DNA of 64,000 nt from Strongylocentrotus droebachiensis (GCA_035222895.1 JAVYIG010006572.1:51554-115553); one strand, 5' to 3'. Numbered from the stretch's first letter, positions 51,457 to 63,435 are shown. The notes: generated by a model from the sequence alone, not told the origin. Numbers and translations: made by a program.

Positions 51457-53958
51457 GTACGAAAATAAGTTTATCCTTAAAGAGAAAGTCACTGATATGA
51501 ATTTGGGTTTAATGGAAGCAGAAAAATTAAAAGAACAAGTCAGTGAAAGTTGAGCAAAACCCGATTAAAATCAAGAAAGCTATGGACATTTGAATTTACG
51601 ACCAATCGTAAACACATTGTCAACTATTTGACGTATCTTGCGAGATCCCTTCTCATTTTCTCTGTATTTTAAAACTAATCAGAACTTTCCTTATTCCTTA
51701 AAATTTCATATGTGCACCCTAAAAACAATTATCGCAAATATGTTTCTATACAATACATGCATAAAACAGATCTACTCCGTTTTCAATCACTTAGAAAATA
51801 AAAGTGTATGAAATTTCAGTAAAGAGCATATTGGATAAAACCTCGCAAAGTACGTCACAATGTTGCCAATTTGTGTATCACTGATGACATTACTTCACAA
51901 AATCATAATTTTCCTATGGTTAATAGAATATGGCTCAAAATCTCACTAAAAATTGTGTTTCTCTAATTTTTAGGCTTTTATCAATACCAGCTATTATCAG
52001 GGTCGACTTCCCCTTTGATAATCTCCCTGCTTGATGTTATGTATTTTGGCACTGAAAAAAAAAAAACGGTTACAATTTTGAGTAAGGGTTGCAGTAAGGT
52101 TTTAGGTTAGATTAGTGTTGGGTCCATTTAAAAGTACTTTGTCCCATTTGCAGGTTAAACAAAATGTAAAGGTTAAATCCCAACGGCATTTTAAAGACAA
52201 TACTTATTTAGAACTTCCCTCAAAACTAAAGGGTTTGAAAATGTTTTTTTTTTGTGGGAAAATACCGACCATAAGTTGTCAAATCAACACAGGTGATTGC
52301 AACCACCTAAGTATAATAGTCAGATTTTAGACCCTTGTACTGAATGGTCGTACATTTTATGCTGCACAAAGATTCAATCAGTTTAATTTTGGCCATTAAC
52401 AAGTAGTGGGTTATTAATGAAACAAATGCTCATGTACCTGTTACAGCTCATTTTATGTACGTTATTACCAAAGAAAAAAAGAGGGAAAAAAAAGATGTCA
52501 GTCAGTCACTCAATAGGCCTAGTGCCTGACAGTGAAGCCTAGAAAGTAAACAGGTTTTCTTGCATAATTTGAATACTAGGACACTGCTAACGTAGGAACT
52601 TCACAGATAGGATATACAGGACATATTCATAATTTCTGCAAAGTTCTAACAAATTGATGTTGGCTGCAAAAGGGACATAGTATCTTTAAAGGACAACAAT
52701 AACCTAAAATGTATTTTGTGTAATGTATAAAACTAACCTTACTTTTTTTTTACTCGGCTTTTTATGTGTTTGTTCAACATTTAGGGTTCCGGCGCAGCCG
52801 GCATGCCAAGACGCGCACGGCTCGGCGCGATTGCTGAAATTAGCAACTCGTTGATTGTATGGTGTCTCCAAGTTATATCAGGGGGAAAAGAAATAAGTCT
52901 CCCTCGGAGAGATTTTTGACATTTCAGCCTTTTAGAAACTCAAGTTTACAGTTTAAGGCTAATAATGAAGGAATATAGTCTAATACTTTGGGAGTATTTA
53001 TTTGGAGTCAGGTTTGAGTCATCAGGCACAAATGAAGATTCGTTAATTAAAACATATCCCACAACATTTTAGAAACTATTATTGTTCTCCCAGGCTCCTT
53101 ATTTTCAAACAAATTATCAGTTCCTGTAGGTCGATCTGTTATTGAGACATGATAATACTACAGCCCTATCCGGAAAACTGACCCCCAGGACAACCCCCCA
53201 CCCCCGAAAATCTACCCATGGACTTTTTACCCTAGGATAATTATCCTCAGGCAAAGTATAAACGGGAAAATTACCACCCAAGGCAATGATCCCCAGAAAA
53301 TTACCTCTAGGGCAATGAAACTCTAAGACGAATAGCCTCATGACAATTAAGTGAGCATGGCTGATAATTTTATATGCAAAATGTCAGAGGTAAAAATGCC
53401 ATAGGTATTTTTATTTTCATATAATGCTGTAATTATAGGTGTAATTGTCCTGGGGTAAGATGTCCAGGGAGGTAATTGTCCTGTGTGTCAATATCCGCAA
53501 TGATTACCCGGAAAAGAATTATTCTTTGTCTTTTGTCATGAGGATAATTGTTCGGGCAGGTCTGCAATGTTTCAAACATGTTTGTCTCAATAACATAATA
53601 ATAATAATAATAACTCAGTTGTGTTGGAAAGGTTCTATTTAACATTTTTTTTTTCCGCATCTTTTAAACATCTTTCTTTCTTATATAATGCAATAAATCT
53701 TTACTGAATATCTGAAACCCTGAAATCCGGAAAATAATTCCGAGTAGGACAAGTTTTATAATTTTACCCTGATACAATACACTTGAAGGTGCCATACACA
53801 AAATTAGCAAGGCCAATTTCGTATGAAGGAAATAAATAATGAAATAAAATCGCAAACACGGATACGGAACCCCTTTTCTTGTTACTTTTTGCGTTTCTTT
53901 TTAGAAAAAAGAAGAATGTTATTTGTTTCTGAAAATCAAATTTCTCGTCCTTTACCAG
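51457..53958. other. Long intron with dispersed and palindromic repeats
   Basis: Holds a dispersed repeat at 51960-52120 whose inverted partner is 56190-56400. It also holds a palindromic CCCCAGGACAA/AATTGTCCTGGGG cluster at 53160-53500 related to that at 41242-41412, and an (AAT)n run near 53595. No ORF of note. Confidence 0.65.
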
Positions 53959-54118
53959 CTTTCTCTAAAGGAAATTCACAACCGAATGAGACATAACGTA
54001 GTCTTACAAGTGCCCCCGAGTGAGGACGATACTCCATTTGACGTGGTATCCATCACAGTTACACAGTTTGGGAAGCTAGGGGTGTCTCGATCAATGGCAT
54101 TCGGCATTAGATACGAAG
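53959..54118 (+). CDS. UPA-region exon
   Basis: Acceptor CCTTTACCAG, donor GAAG|GTTTGT, phase 0-1. Encodes LSLKEIHNRMRHNVVLQVPP, SEDDTPFDVVSITVTQFGKL and GVSRSMAFGIRYE. Open. Confidence 0.78.
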
Positions 54119-54631
54119 GTTTGTCTACAATATGTAACCCATCCCGGTATTGAAATATGGAGAGATTGACTTTAAAACAAAATTACGAGGTATGATTTTA
54201 CATGAAATAATGAACGTTATTTTCGTCCACGTCCTTTTTTAATCGGAAATTAATTTTCCTTAACATTCTTAGCTCCGGCTGTTACTGTCATAAACTAAAC
54301 TTAACAGGAAAGCTTTACTCGGGAAAATGAAAGTAATTATCAGTTTCGTATAAAGATATACCTGCGCAGGCATATCATCATATTATATTTCTTATCAGCT
54401 ATTGGCAGAGTTTCTTATGATACACAAATATTTTGATCAATTGGGACATACACGCATTTGAAATTAATTGGTATACATTCCATATTCATTGATTTATATA
54501 GAATTGTCATCGTTTTTCTTCCGAAATTTAGTTGGGAACATGACTGTTTTTAAAATAATAAAGATTTAAAAATTGTCTTTATGTTTTCACATTTTTTAAA
54601 AATCTCTTTATCATCGTATACATGATTGTAG

Positions 54632-54668
54632 ATGAAATCAAGAGTCCTGAGTTTGCTCCAGTTATCCG
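54632..54668 (+). CDS. Short linker exon before first Death domain
   Basis: 37 bp, acceptor CATGATTGTAG, donor CCG|GTAAGC, phase 1-2. Encodes DEIKSPEFAPVIR. Confidence 0.7.
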
Positions 54669-54962
54669 GTAAGCATGTCGTTATAAATCTATTCACATTT
54701 TAAAAATAAATGTATATTAGATTAAGGTGCATTACGAATTTTCCCCGCAAAGTTCAATTACAATTTCGTTTAAGATATGAAGTGAGAGACAAGGCCTATT
54801 GTCTGAAATATAAGGTATTCATATTCTTGATTTTTTTTTCTCTTCCTTTAGTAGGAAATTTAGATGTAATTTGGAATATCAATAACATTTCATAATGCAA
54901 CACCGTGCAGGAAATGCATGTTAACTAAGATACAGATACAGTTACATGCATTTGTTTTACAG

Positions 54963-55246
54963 AGAAATCGAAGGAGCTTCTGGAAATGATCTCCGAGATA
55001 AAGATATTCGGAAAATTGGTGAAAAGCTTTCGATAGACGACTTTTATGACCTGGGAGTTGCACTTGGTTTCCAAATACAACAACTGGATGCAATAGAGTA
55101 CAGGTGGCTCAAAGACAGAAAAGAGGCCATCTTCGAAATGTTGCTAACATGGAAACAGAGACAACTACTGAGTCAAAACGTGAAAGAAAAGCTTCTTTCA
55201 GTCCTGAAGTCTGCAGAAACAGAGGCAAAAAAGACGAAAACGACAG
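54963..55246 (+). CDS. Death domain 1 exon
   Basis: Acceptor TGTTTTACAG, donor ACAG|GTTTTT, phase 2-1. Encodes REIEGASGNDLRDKDIRKIG, SIDDFYDLGVALGFQIQQLD and DRKEAIFEMLLTWKQRQ, with the death-fold helix pattern LGxxLGF ... W. Open frame. Confidence 0.82.
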
Positions 55247-57225
55247 GTTTTTACTGTTACTCATTTAGATTTATCAGCATACCAAAGATAATGCCTGATG
55301 AATTAAACCTGACTCCAAATAAATACTACCTAAGCTGTGTATGGATATGTACTCATATTTTGATTTAGTCATACATTGGTAATTGATTCTATAGGGGAAA
55401 CAGTTTGACGCCAATGATGACCTTAGTCATCATTAGTGTGGCGCAATATGTCTCTATATAACAACATTAAAAGTCGCAGGCTCCTATAACAAACTAATTT
55501 TATTATGCTTCTGCGAGATGGAGAAAGGATGGAAAACGCTTCCACAAAGAAGGAGCAATGGATGAAAAGGCGCGGTCTCCGTCTTACTTAAGATGAGACT
55601 TTTTGCGAATTTTAGGTTCTTTTAAAAAAATTGCAACGTACTATAAAAGCGGAACATTTTGATTTTAAACAATGCAATGGAAAAAAAAGGGAGAAATACC
55701 CTGATATAAAAATATTGGCGTAGGAACCGTTATTATTAACAATACAAACACTGCAATATAGACTTAAAAAAATAAGAACAAATTACGTTTATAATGATAA
55801 GAATTCATAATTAACAACAATAATAAATTACAATAACAATGACGGAAAAAAGTATTTACATATTTATAATGATGATAAATAATAAAAATAGCAGTATAAA
55901 TGATGATAGCAGTTGTAATTGAAATAGTAAGAACCATAAAGTGCAAAGATTTCATATATTTCAAAAATACATAGCCAATTATGAAAGAAATTGTGAAAAA
56001 ATATATATTTAAAATGATGCTTTCAAAAATGTATTATTAGTTTTTCACTGAATCATTTGTGATTATGCAGAAGAATCTAATTTGACTATACTTAATTTCT
56101 TTTTTTAATGCAACAATGACGTCCTTTGTATTTGGTCACCGTACTTCAGATAATACTCCAACTGGGTAAGATTTTGTTTAGTCATTAACCCTTACCGTAA
56201 ATCTAACCTCAAACCTTACTGCAGCCCTAACTGAAAATTCTAACCGTGTGTGTTTTATTTTTTTAACGACTTAAACCAAGAGCAAATGTGGCAGCGCCAA
56301 AAGTCAGAACATCAAGAAGGGAGATTATCAAAGAGGAAGTCCACCCTGATAAGTAGCTGGTATACTCATAAAAGCAGGAAAATAAGCGAAACAAATTAGG
56401 GAGAGCTTGAGCAATATCCGCTTGAAATAGGAAAATAATGTATCTTTTAAGTTGTCACCAGTAATTATACTGGTGACAACTTAAAAGATACATTATTATA
56501 CACAAATAAGCAACACTGTGGCATATTGATTGATTGATTGATTGATTGATTTTATTCATTTCATATAACAATTGTTTACACAATAAAGAATATAGTTGAC
56601 AAAGTAAGATCAAAATTATGAAATGAAACAGGAAGCCTAACTACAACATTCTTGAAGCATATACTAATACTCGCCATTCTGTATAGTTAGTCCAACTAAA
56701 TCGCCAATTAACACATGCATATGGTGCTATTTAAAGGGTTCAGTGAACTTATGTGAATTGTCTTTGCAAATACAAAATAGGGAGAATTAAAGGCGATTTT
56801 ATAGAGAGTTACAAGAGGTAATAACGTTAAATATAAAAGGTAATCATCTGCTTTATGATGGAAAGTACAATTGCACACATTTAAACTTACAGGGAACCTT
56901 CTGATAAATAAGATAAGTGATATATTAGTGAAATAAATATAGTAGAAGTGTTTTAAAGCTTAACAAAATTACGAAAAAATATAAACGTAAAATAAAGGTA
57001 TCCGTGTCAAGCAGATTACGTGACTCATTGATTTGATTTTCAAGGATTCGTTGCTTAATTTGTTTGCTGGTCGAAGCAATCGATCTTTCCTACTGCATGG
57101 CAAAAATCCGATTGACTGGATGACAAGTTCTGTCGCAAAGCAGTTCACTAACCAGAAGTCGAGATAACCTTTGATTCTAGTATAATGAACATCATTTATT
57201 CTTAATATATTTAGTGACATTTCAG
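55247..57225. other. Intron with inverted repeats
   Basis: Contains the inverted partner (56190-56400) of the 51960 repeat, a perfect 30-bp hairpin at 56434-56497 and a TGAT tetranucleotide run at 56527-56551. No coding signal. Confidence 0.65.
56434..56497. repeat. Perfect 30-bp inverted repeat
   Basis: Arms 56434-56463 and 56468-56497 are exact reverse complements (core CTTTTAAGTTGTCACCAGTA) around a 4-nt loop. Adjacent to a dispersed repeat copy. Confidence 0.92.
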
Positions 57226-57477
57226 ACCAAGCCTTGCTTAAATTGGCTCGACATATCAAGTGGACGGACTTCATAGATATTGGCAAAAAGCTTGGCTTCA
57301 GACAGAATGAGCTTGAGAACATCAAACACAAGACAATGCAGAATCGCAAAGACGCTAACATCCAAATGCTCTGCACGTGGAAGGCATCTCAAAGATCGGA
57401 TCCTAAAGCGACGGAGACGATGAAGCGCATTTGGCAAACTGTCTCCTTGGCATCTACGGCAGCCGCTGAGAATGCAG
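57226..57477 (+). CDS. Death domain 2 exon
   Basis: Acceptor TGACATTTCAG, phase 1. Encodes LLKLARHIKWTDFIDIGKKL, GFRQNELENIKHKTMQNRKD, ANIQMLCTWKASQ. No GT donor follows in a fitting place. The best candidate is a GC donor, GCAG|GCAATT, and the phase of the next exon does not match cleanly, so the 3' boundary is uncertain. Confidence 0.7.
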
Positions 57478-58278
57478 GCAATTGTTTTTCTTCATTGTTA
57501 ATAAATAATAGCTCTATTACTTGTATATATTGTATATCATATAATTGGTCATGCTAATAAAATGTAGAAACGAACTTTGTCTTCAATGGAATTGAACGAT
57601 TACATGTTTAGTGGTTTTGAAGCTCCGGCTTAGGGTTGAAAATGTCGTTCATAGCAGTCATTTTGATGTGTCAAAAAATCTATCTCACGAGATAAGACGA
57701 GATAAGGTGGAGTCATCTTTATACTCACTAATACATAGGGTATAGGAGAAAACGTATGTAGTATACACACAACTTAAAGAGAAGGTTGAGTTCTGGGAAG
57801 AGGTGAAAAATAATTTGTGAGCGTTATCATTCTTATTATGCAAGTTTCGAAGAACATCAGATAAGACATGTTCCCTGAAAAGCATGGCTCTTCAAATGCC
57901 TTATAATCTAAATATGTCATGTAACTCGTAAAAGTCAGGGGGGGGGTAGGTTTTTTTTACGCCACGTGGTCGTGTAGTCCCATATACATCTTTCTGTGTA
58001 CAGTGTTTGTAACTTTACCAAGACTTGGCCAAATTTCTTATCATTTTGATGATTCCAGAACCTTGCAATACACACAAATTCTTATATGCTAGATGATCAA
58101 CCTTTTCTGGTCGATTTCACACCGTTTCTTTCACAATGCAATCGCATGACCAGAACTCAACTTCATCTTTAAAGCTAAAGCCTTAACTGTCATTACTGAT
58201 AGGACTGTCATGACACACACGCTGTTTAATATTTATATATTTTACCCTCAGACGAAAGCTTGTGTATGATCTCTTCAG

Positions 58279-58357
58279 CGACTCCTTGATGAAATAGCCA
58301 CACCAAGCGAGCCTATAGAGCCGGAAGATATGGATATCATTGAAACATCAGATACAG
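58279..58357 (+). CDS. Acidic linker exon
   Basis: Possible acceptor GATCTCTTCAG; donor ACAG|GTAGAT, phase 1. Encodes RLLDEIATPSEPIEPEDMDI, then IETSDT. The upstream phase is inconsistent with exon 57226-57477, which may be another defect. Confidence 0.5.
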
Positions 58358-58431
58358 GTAGATATTAACAGAATGATAACATCATGTGATTGGGACAATG
58401 CTAGCATTATACACATACCGTTTGTTTAAAG

Positions 58432-59163
58432 GCCACTCTAACCAAAACTGGCTAAAACATGTAAAAAGGACATGTAGAATAATTTTTGACGGAGATTCCG
58501 AACATGAAAATGATTTTTCTTAGAAATCATCAACAATTCTGGAATCTAGCTTTAAAAATTACGACTCAGAACGCCAAAAAAGCCCAGTTTCGGAGCTGTA
58601 TTGCGCAAAAGCATATGACGTCACTGCAGGAGCCTCTCCAGTGAAAAGAGTGTGATTTAGGCATTAAAATGTCTTTAAAAAATAATATGCTCTTCATAAT
58701 CTCAATACGTTTCTAGCAATTTCGTCATTCCTAATTATGAATTACAATGAGATTGTAAGACCCTTAGTTGTAGGACAAATCGAACATGCCCAAAATGACA
58801 AATGCGTCATCAAGCCACGTAATCGTATTACCTTTTCTTCGAGGAGCGTAGCCCAGCAAGCGTGAAATCTGTGAAAAATGGATGGTTATTGTCATTTTTT
58901 GGTCAATTTATATTTTTTTGAAAAATCAGAGGCTGGAATATTAAAGGCCCACTGCACTACTTGTAGCTACTTGCGCCCTCTATATAACAACCAAAGCCTA
59001 ATCGGTGACCATTGGTCCCCCATGATCCTCTTTTTCTTATGTTAACTGAGAGCTGAGTTGATGAGATAACCACCTGTACAATGACCTGGCAGTGCGCTCT
59101 AATCCCTCGTGTAAACTATGGCATGTTTTGAAAGGCTATGTTAGTTGGGTTAGAGTGGGCCCT
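58432..59163. mobile_element. 732-bp MITE with TTAA duplication
   Basis: Ends AGGCCACTCTAACC and GGTTAGAGTGGGCCCT are inverted repeats, flanked by TTAA at 58428-58431 and 59164-59167. TTAA is the piggyBac-type duplication. No coding capacity. It lies in the intron before Death domain 3. Confidence 0.65.
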
Positions 59164-59279
59164 TTAACACAATTCTAGTGGGCATGATGAATATCAAAAT
59201 ATAAAAAATATCAGTATCAAATATCAAATTTAGAGATTAGAAAATTGATGCACTTTTTCATCGTTTGATTTTGATGCAG

Positions 59280-59575
59280 AGCGAGAGGAAAATAATGATG
59301 ACCTTGACCAGTGTGGGGGTACACCAAACACAGAAGAGCTGTGCCTGCGTCGCTCTATCAGTGAAAAGTCTGCCATTAGCATGCTCACTTGGGAGAGCCC
59401 TCCGTGTTAATGATGACCTCATTGTTGGATTCATCGATCTACCCATTTCGTCATTACTCTATAAGATCGCACGACAGCTCGTAGACAGTTGGTGGAATGG
59501 TTTGAAAAAAGGAAGAAAAAGAACATAAGCTTGCTAAGCTTCTCTCGGAGTTTAACATCCAATATGTCAAAACAG
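59280..59575 (+). pseudogene. Death domain 3 exon with two or more frameshifts
   Basis: Acceptor TTTTGATGCAG, donor ACAG|GTTCGT. Frame changes occur near 59375 (SISEKSA to LACSLGRALRVNDDLIVGFI) and again around 59480-59520 (ARQLVDSWW to HKLAKLLSEFNIQYVKT). Without them it would be a complete death-fold exon. Confidence 0.75.
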
Positions 59576-59925
59576 GTTCGTTGGAACTACAACGCTGAGT
59601 TCAATCATAATCATGTTGATAAGGAAATATCAAGTTTCAACTTCCAAATTTCATTTTATTTCTTTTTCACATTCCATTTTCCCCATTTATTTGCGTCAAA
59701 ATCATTAGGCTTTACAGAAGTACAGAATTTTTCAGTAGGTAAAGATTTGTATGAACATGTTTCTACAAATCAAAGACATTACTTTTGGTTTCTTTACTTG
59801 TCCCTATATTCATCAATGTTTTACAGTTTTTTTTCTTCATTATTTCAGACGCCGTCAATGTCTTCATGCATCACCATCATTATGCTATGTCCATTAATTT
59901 AACCTTGATTTACGCATTTTTTCAG

Positions 59926-60183
59926 TGTCCACAGGCCTTGACGAAATCTCAAAAGCCATTGGATCCAAGACAGACCTACTAGACTTGTGTCATCGCCTGA
60001 GTGTGAAACCTTCTGGCGTCTTGCAGATCATGAGCACATCTTTGACCTTGCCGCCTCACATGATTGGCCGTAGTGCTTTGAAGATGCTTAAAGAGTGGGT
60101 ACATCAAGGTGGGACTAGGGAGAGGCTTCTGAAAGTTGCTCAGGCTTTCCGCTTCAACGACGCAGCAATCAAGATAGCAGAAG
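59926..60183 (+). CDS. Death-fold domain 4 exon
   Basis: Acceptor CATTTTTTCAG, donor GAAG|GTAATG, phase 1-1. Encodes STGLDEISKAIGSKTDLLDL, then MIGRSALKMLKEWVHQGG and LLKVAQAFRFNDAAIKIA. The exon frame is open. Confidence 0.75.
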
Positions 60184-60654
60184 GTAATGCCCACTCCACA
60201 GTGTTTCATATTAAGCTGACTGGTGTAGGCCTACTTGATCAGTTAGGGAAAACGTTTCAAAGATTCATCATGTTTACTTGCGATTGCCTGACTATAAGAG
60301 AAACCGACATGCTCCCTTTAAAAAAAATCATAAATTTGGTGGGAGCTTGTGCACTTGTAACTTTTTTAAGAAATAGAAATCATCAACGGTGTTGCCAGAT
60401 AAACACGAAATTGAAAGGAAACAATCCGTTGACCAGTTAACTTTCAGAACTTAGAATCACGTTATGCCACTAAATATTACACGCTTGTTTCCCAATCGCT
60501 TTACAGTAAAAACACTCAAAAGGACTGCTTTGAAAAAGCTATGAACAATTTTTTTTTTTTTCAAGTATTTTTTAACATAAATAAACTGCAGTTTATTTTT
60601 TGTCATGTTCATATGGCGATTATCGATGGCTTTTTACCTTCTTATCCTTCTAAG

Positions 60655-60992
60655 GCATGAAATGCCACCCAAGCTATATGCCTTTCATCTCGCATGGCAT
60701 CATCGATCACAAGGGTGGAGAACTGACCCTCGATGAACTTGGTATTGCCGTATCTATCCCTGAAGGAGCTATACCAAAAGGGATGAGATCAGTCGTGACT
60801 CTTCGCGTTCCAACCCATGATAATCCTAGGATTCCTGTTCGGGAGGGTGAGTGTAGTTCATCACTCCAGTCATAGAAGGTTCTCTGACACAACAACTGCT
60901 CAAGCCTGCAACAGTGGTACTACCACACTGTATCAATCGCCATGAACGTAAAGAAGACCCTTCTGTTATATTGTACACAAAAACAGAACCAG
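60655..60992 (+). pseudogene. Second ZU5 exon, frameshifted
   Basis: Acceptor CCTTCTAAG, donor CCAG|GTACAT. First frame: GIIDHKGGELTLDELGIAVS, IPEGAIPKGMRSVVTLRVPT, then REGE. Similarity resumes in another frame at about 60860 with ITPVIEGSLTQQLLKPATVV, LPHCINRHERKEDPSVILYT, KTEP. The ZU5 core IPEGAI is present. Confidence 0.78.
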
Positions 60993-61371
60993 GTACATAT
61001 AATATTTGTTCTTGTTCTGTTAACAAAAATACACCATCACGTGAAATGTAAAACAATTTGACAAATGAGGAGAATAACTGATTTCAAATCACATATAAAA
61101 TATTCTTCTCGTCATGAGAATCCATTTGAGAATGATAAACTGATGAGAGATATTATTTAATAACTACTCAATAATAAACAAAAAGAATACCATTATGTCA
61201 TATGAATCAACTCGCTGAACAACAATTGAATCAATTCAAATCAGAACATGATCATGAGCTGAGTCGAAATCAATTCTCACTCGACTCATAGTCGTTGTTT
61301 TATAAGCCTATGTAATCAGGAAGTAAGACAGTTAAATCAATATTTTTTTCTTCATTTTTCTTAATTCAAAG

Positions 61372-61589
61372 GAAAATTCGGTCGTACGAAGCTGACACCG
61401 CCCGCGTCAACACATTTTGAAAGATAAGATCAAGTTTCATACACGTCATCTTCAAGTCTGGGCTCTGTCATCGACCGATCTTCAAGGACTCCAGTTGAGA
61501 TGTGCAGTCTTCCAGCCTGTCTCCATGAGCCCTGCAGAGAAATCACTCTACATGTGTACATACTTCACCCATACAGGAACTACATAGAG
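61372..61589 (+). pseudogene. Post-ZU5 exon with two frameshifts
   Basis: Acceptor TTAATTCAAAG, donor GAG|GTAGTT. GKFGRTKLTPPASTHFE meets TAA at 61425. DKIKFHTRHLQVWALSSTDL, QPVSMSPAEKS continue in the next frame, and HVYILHPYRNYIE in a third from 61551. Confidence 0.72.
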
Positions 61590-61751
61590 GTAGTTATATC
61601 ATATAATCTATATCCATCTTTAGCGGACACCATTCAATAATCTAATTATTAAAAGGTGACCTTTCGAGCTATTTAAGTTATGGAAGGCCTATGGTAACAC
61701 TTTAACATTCACTGAGTAACGTCAGCTTAGAATTTCTTTCAGATTAAATTA

Positions 61752-62107
61752 TCAGGGCATAATTTTTTTAAAAGCAAGGAAGGAAAGGGAGGGGAAGTGA
61801 TGAGTCTTTGGGAGGGAGCAAGTTAGGAGGGAGAATGAGTGGGAGGAAAGTAGGAGGAGGAATGGGACGGATAACAAAAAATGGCAGGAAAGAGGGAAGG
61901 ATATGGGGTTAAGGGAGGGGAGATGATGGAAGAAAGAAGGATGGGTGAGGAAGGGTAGGTCCATGGTTTGAGGAGTGTACGGGTGGAGGAGCTAAATACA
62001 ACCATTAGGAATGAGATGGGACTAAAGCAAAGATAGAAAAGTTTGAAGATGGGGGGGGGGGGGGGGCAGAGTAGAGGGAAGGAAGAGAAAAAAATGTAGG
62101 GAGGGGT
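61752..62107. repeat. G/A-rich intronic tract
   Basis: Purine-rich low-complexity DNA (GGGAGGGAGC, GGAGGAAAG units) with a G run at 62051-62066. No coding signal. Confidence 0.7.
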
Positions 62108-62450
62108 GTTACGCTAAATATTCAGGTTTAGTGCAGTGTTAGTGCATTAAGCTACTTGATCACGTGGATATTAGAAAATTAAACCATAAATGTGAAAAAG
62201 ATATGTCACATATTTTGGGACCGAACTATTCATTAATAATACTAATCTTTTGACTGGGGTTTTTATGATTTTAATTTCTACCATTCAATCGTTAATTAAA
62301 AAATAAATCTAAATGAGATGTATATATACGTGGTAAATAAAAGTTATTGATAGGCCTTTTTTTAAGGCCGACAAAAGATGACGTTAATCATCTGCATGAA
62401 ATTTATTCATTTGCAATATCTGGATTTGAGTTATATTTGTCCAATTCCAG

Positions 62451-62587
62451 GATATAACTAGGAAGGAAAAGAGGTTCTTCTGTGCCCTTACTGCCAAGTC
62501 CCGAAGGAACTCAGATTCTCTATAGAGTCAACAGCAAAGGATCTAAAGATTTTGTTCCACGACGGGACAAAAAGTAGCCCCAAAATG
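62451..62587 (+). pseudogene. Frameshifted 3' exon
   Basis: Acceptor CAATTCCAG, donor ATG|GTAAAT. CQVPKELRFSIESTAKDLKI, LFHDGTKSSPKM is readable in one frame, but the exon start is in another; an extra T in CCCTTAC is one likely cause. Confidence 0.65.
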
Positions 62588-63183
62588 GTAAATATGCACG
62601 ATTGTTACCCCCACCCCCCCCCCCCCTTACTCACTGTTATTTAGGGTACGCGTATGCATGTTCCCTCTCTTTCGAAAATGAAAAACACCCCCCTAAGTCC
62701 GGTGTGTAAAGTCAATACGGGCCGAAATTTTTGTGTGTGTATGACGGACTTCGTCGCGTGAAAAGTACCCCCCTTTACCGGAGATTTTGGGAACAATGAA
62801 TGCGGTCCCTCCATTCCAGGAGTGTAACATCAGCATTTCGTATCGAAAACGAACGCGGACTATTAGCACTCAGATTACGTGTAGTGTGTGGAATCTCTTG
62901 ATCATTTTCCCCGAATCATGCTTAGAATAATGTGTACACCCTGCCGGTGCCCATCGAGTAAGTTTGACCGCATTTCAACTGTAAAGGCGCCCGCGTACCT
63001 GATGGATGTATAACTGGCTAATGTATTAATTTATTTATTATAACGTACATTTACATAAATATATCATGTTAATTTTCATCATCATCATTATTATTATATC
63101 ATTATTGTTGTTGTTGTGGTTGCGATTGTTGTTAATGTTATAAATATTATCATTATTAATATTATTATTTTCCTGCAACCAAG

Positions 63184-63341
63184 GTACCCCATCAAAAGTA
63201 TACTAAGTGGAAAGTGGCAGCCCTCTGAACTTCGAGCTTCAGTTCTCTCCTGAAGAGAAAGGAAAGAAGAACGTCCCATATCGACATACTTACAAGGATC
63301 AGCAACACGTGCAGAAAAAGACTATAGCATTTCAATAGAGG
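63184..63341 (+). pseudogene. Frameshifted 3' exon near the right edge
   Basis: Acceptor CTGCAACCAAG, donor GAGG|GTAAGC. PIKSILSGKWQPSELR and LQFSPEEKGKKNVPYRHTYK, DQQHV lie in different frames (shift near 63236), and the end DYSISIE in a third. Confidence 0.6.
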
Positions 63342-63435
63342 GTAAGCCTATATTATCAGGAAGTAGGATAGTTAACTTTGTCTATTTCACTTCATCTGTT
63401 GTAGCCAGGTACTTCAAAGACATTACATACAAATT

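Larger units (their letters stand above)
43956..63341 (+). pseudogene. Ankyrin-ZU5-UPA-Death-ZU5 gene, probably a decayed copy
   Basis: At least 18 exons can be traced by splice sites and continuous domain homology: ankyrin repeats (43956-44772, 45150-45338, 47370-47527), linker (48152-48186), ZU5 (48788-49120), UPA-like region (49922-50149, 51328-51456, 53959-54118, 54632-54668), four death-fold domains (54963-55246, 57226-57477, 59280-59575, 59926-60183) with a linker exon 58279-58357, a second ZU5 (60655-60992) and further exons 61372-61589, 62451-62587 and 63184-63341. The protein family is a cytoplasmic adaptor related to ankyrins/UNC5/PIDD by domain content and is expanded in sea urchins. 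The 5' exons are open apart from a transposon in exon 2. From exon 49922 onward most long exons contain at least one frameshift, though splice sites and protein similarity persist. Neighbouring genes are intact, so base-calling error is a less likely cause than pseudogenisation. Confidence 0.75.
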
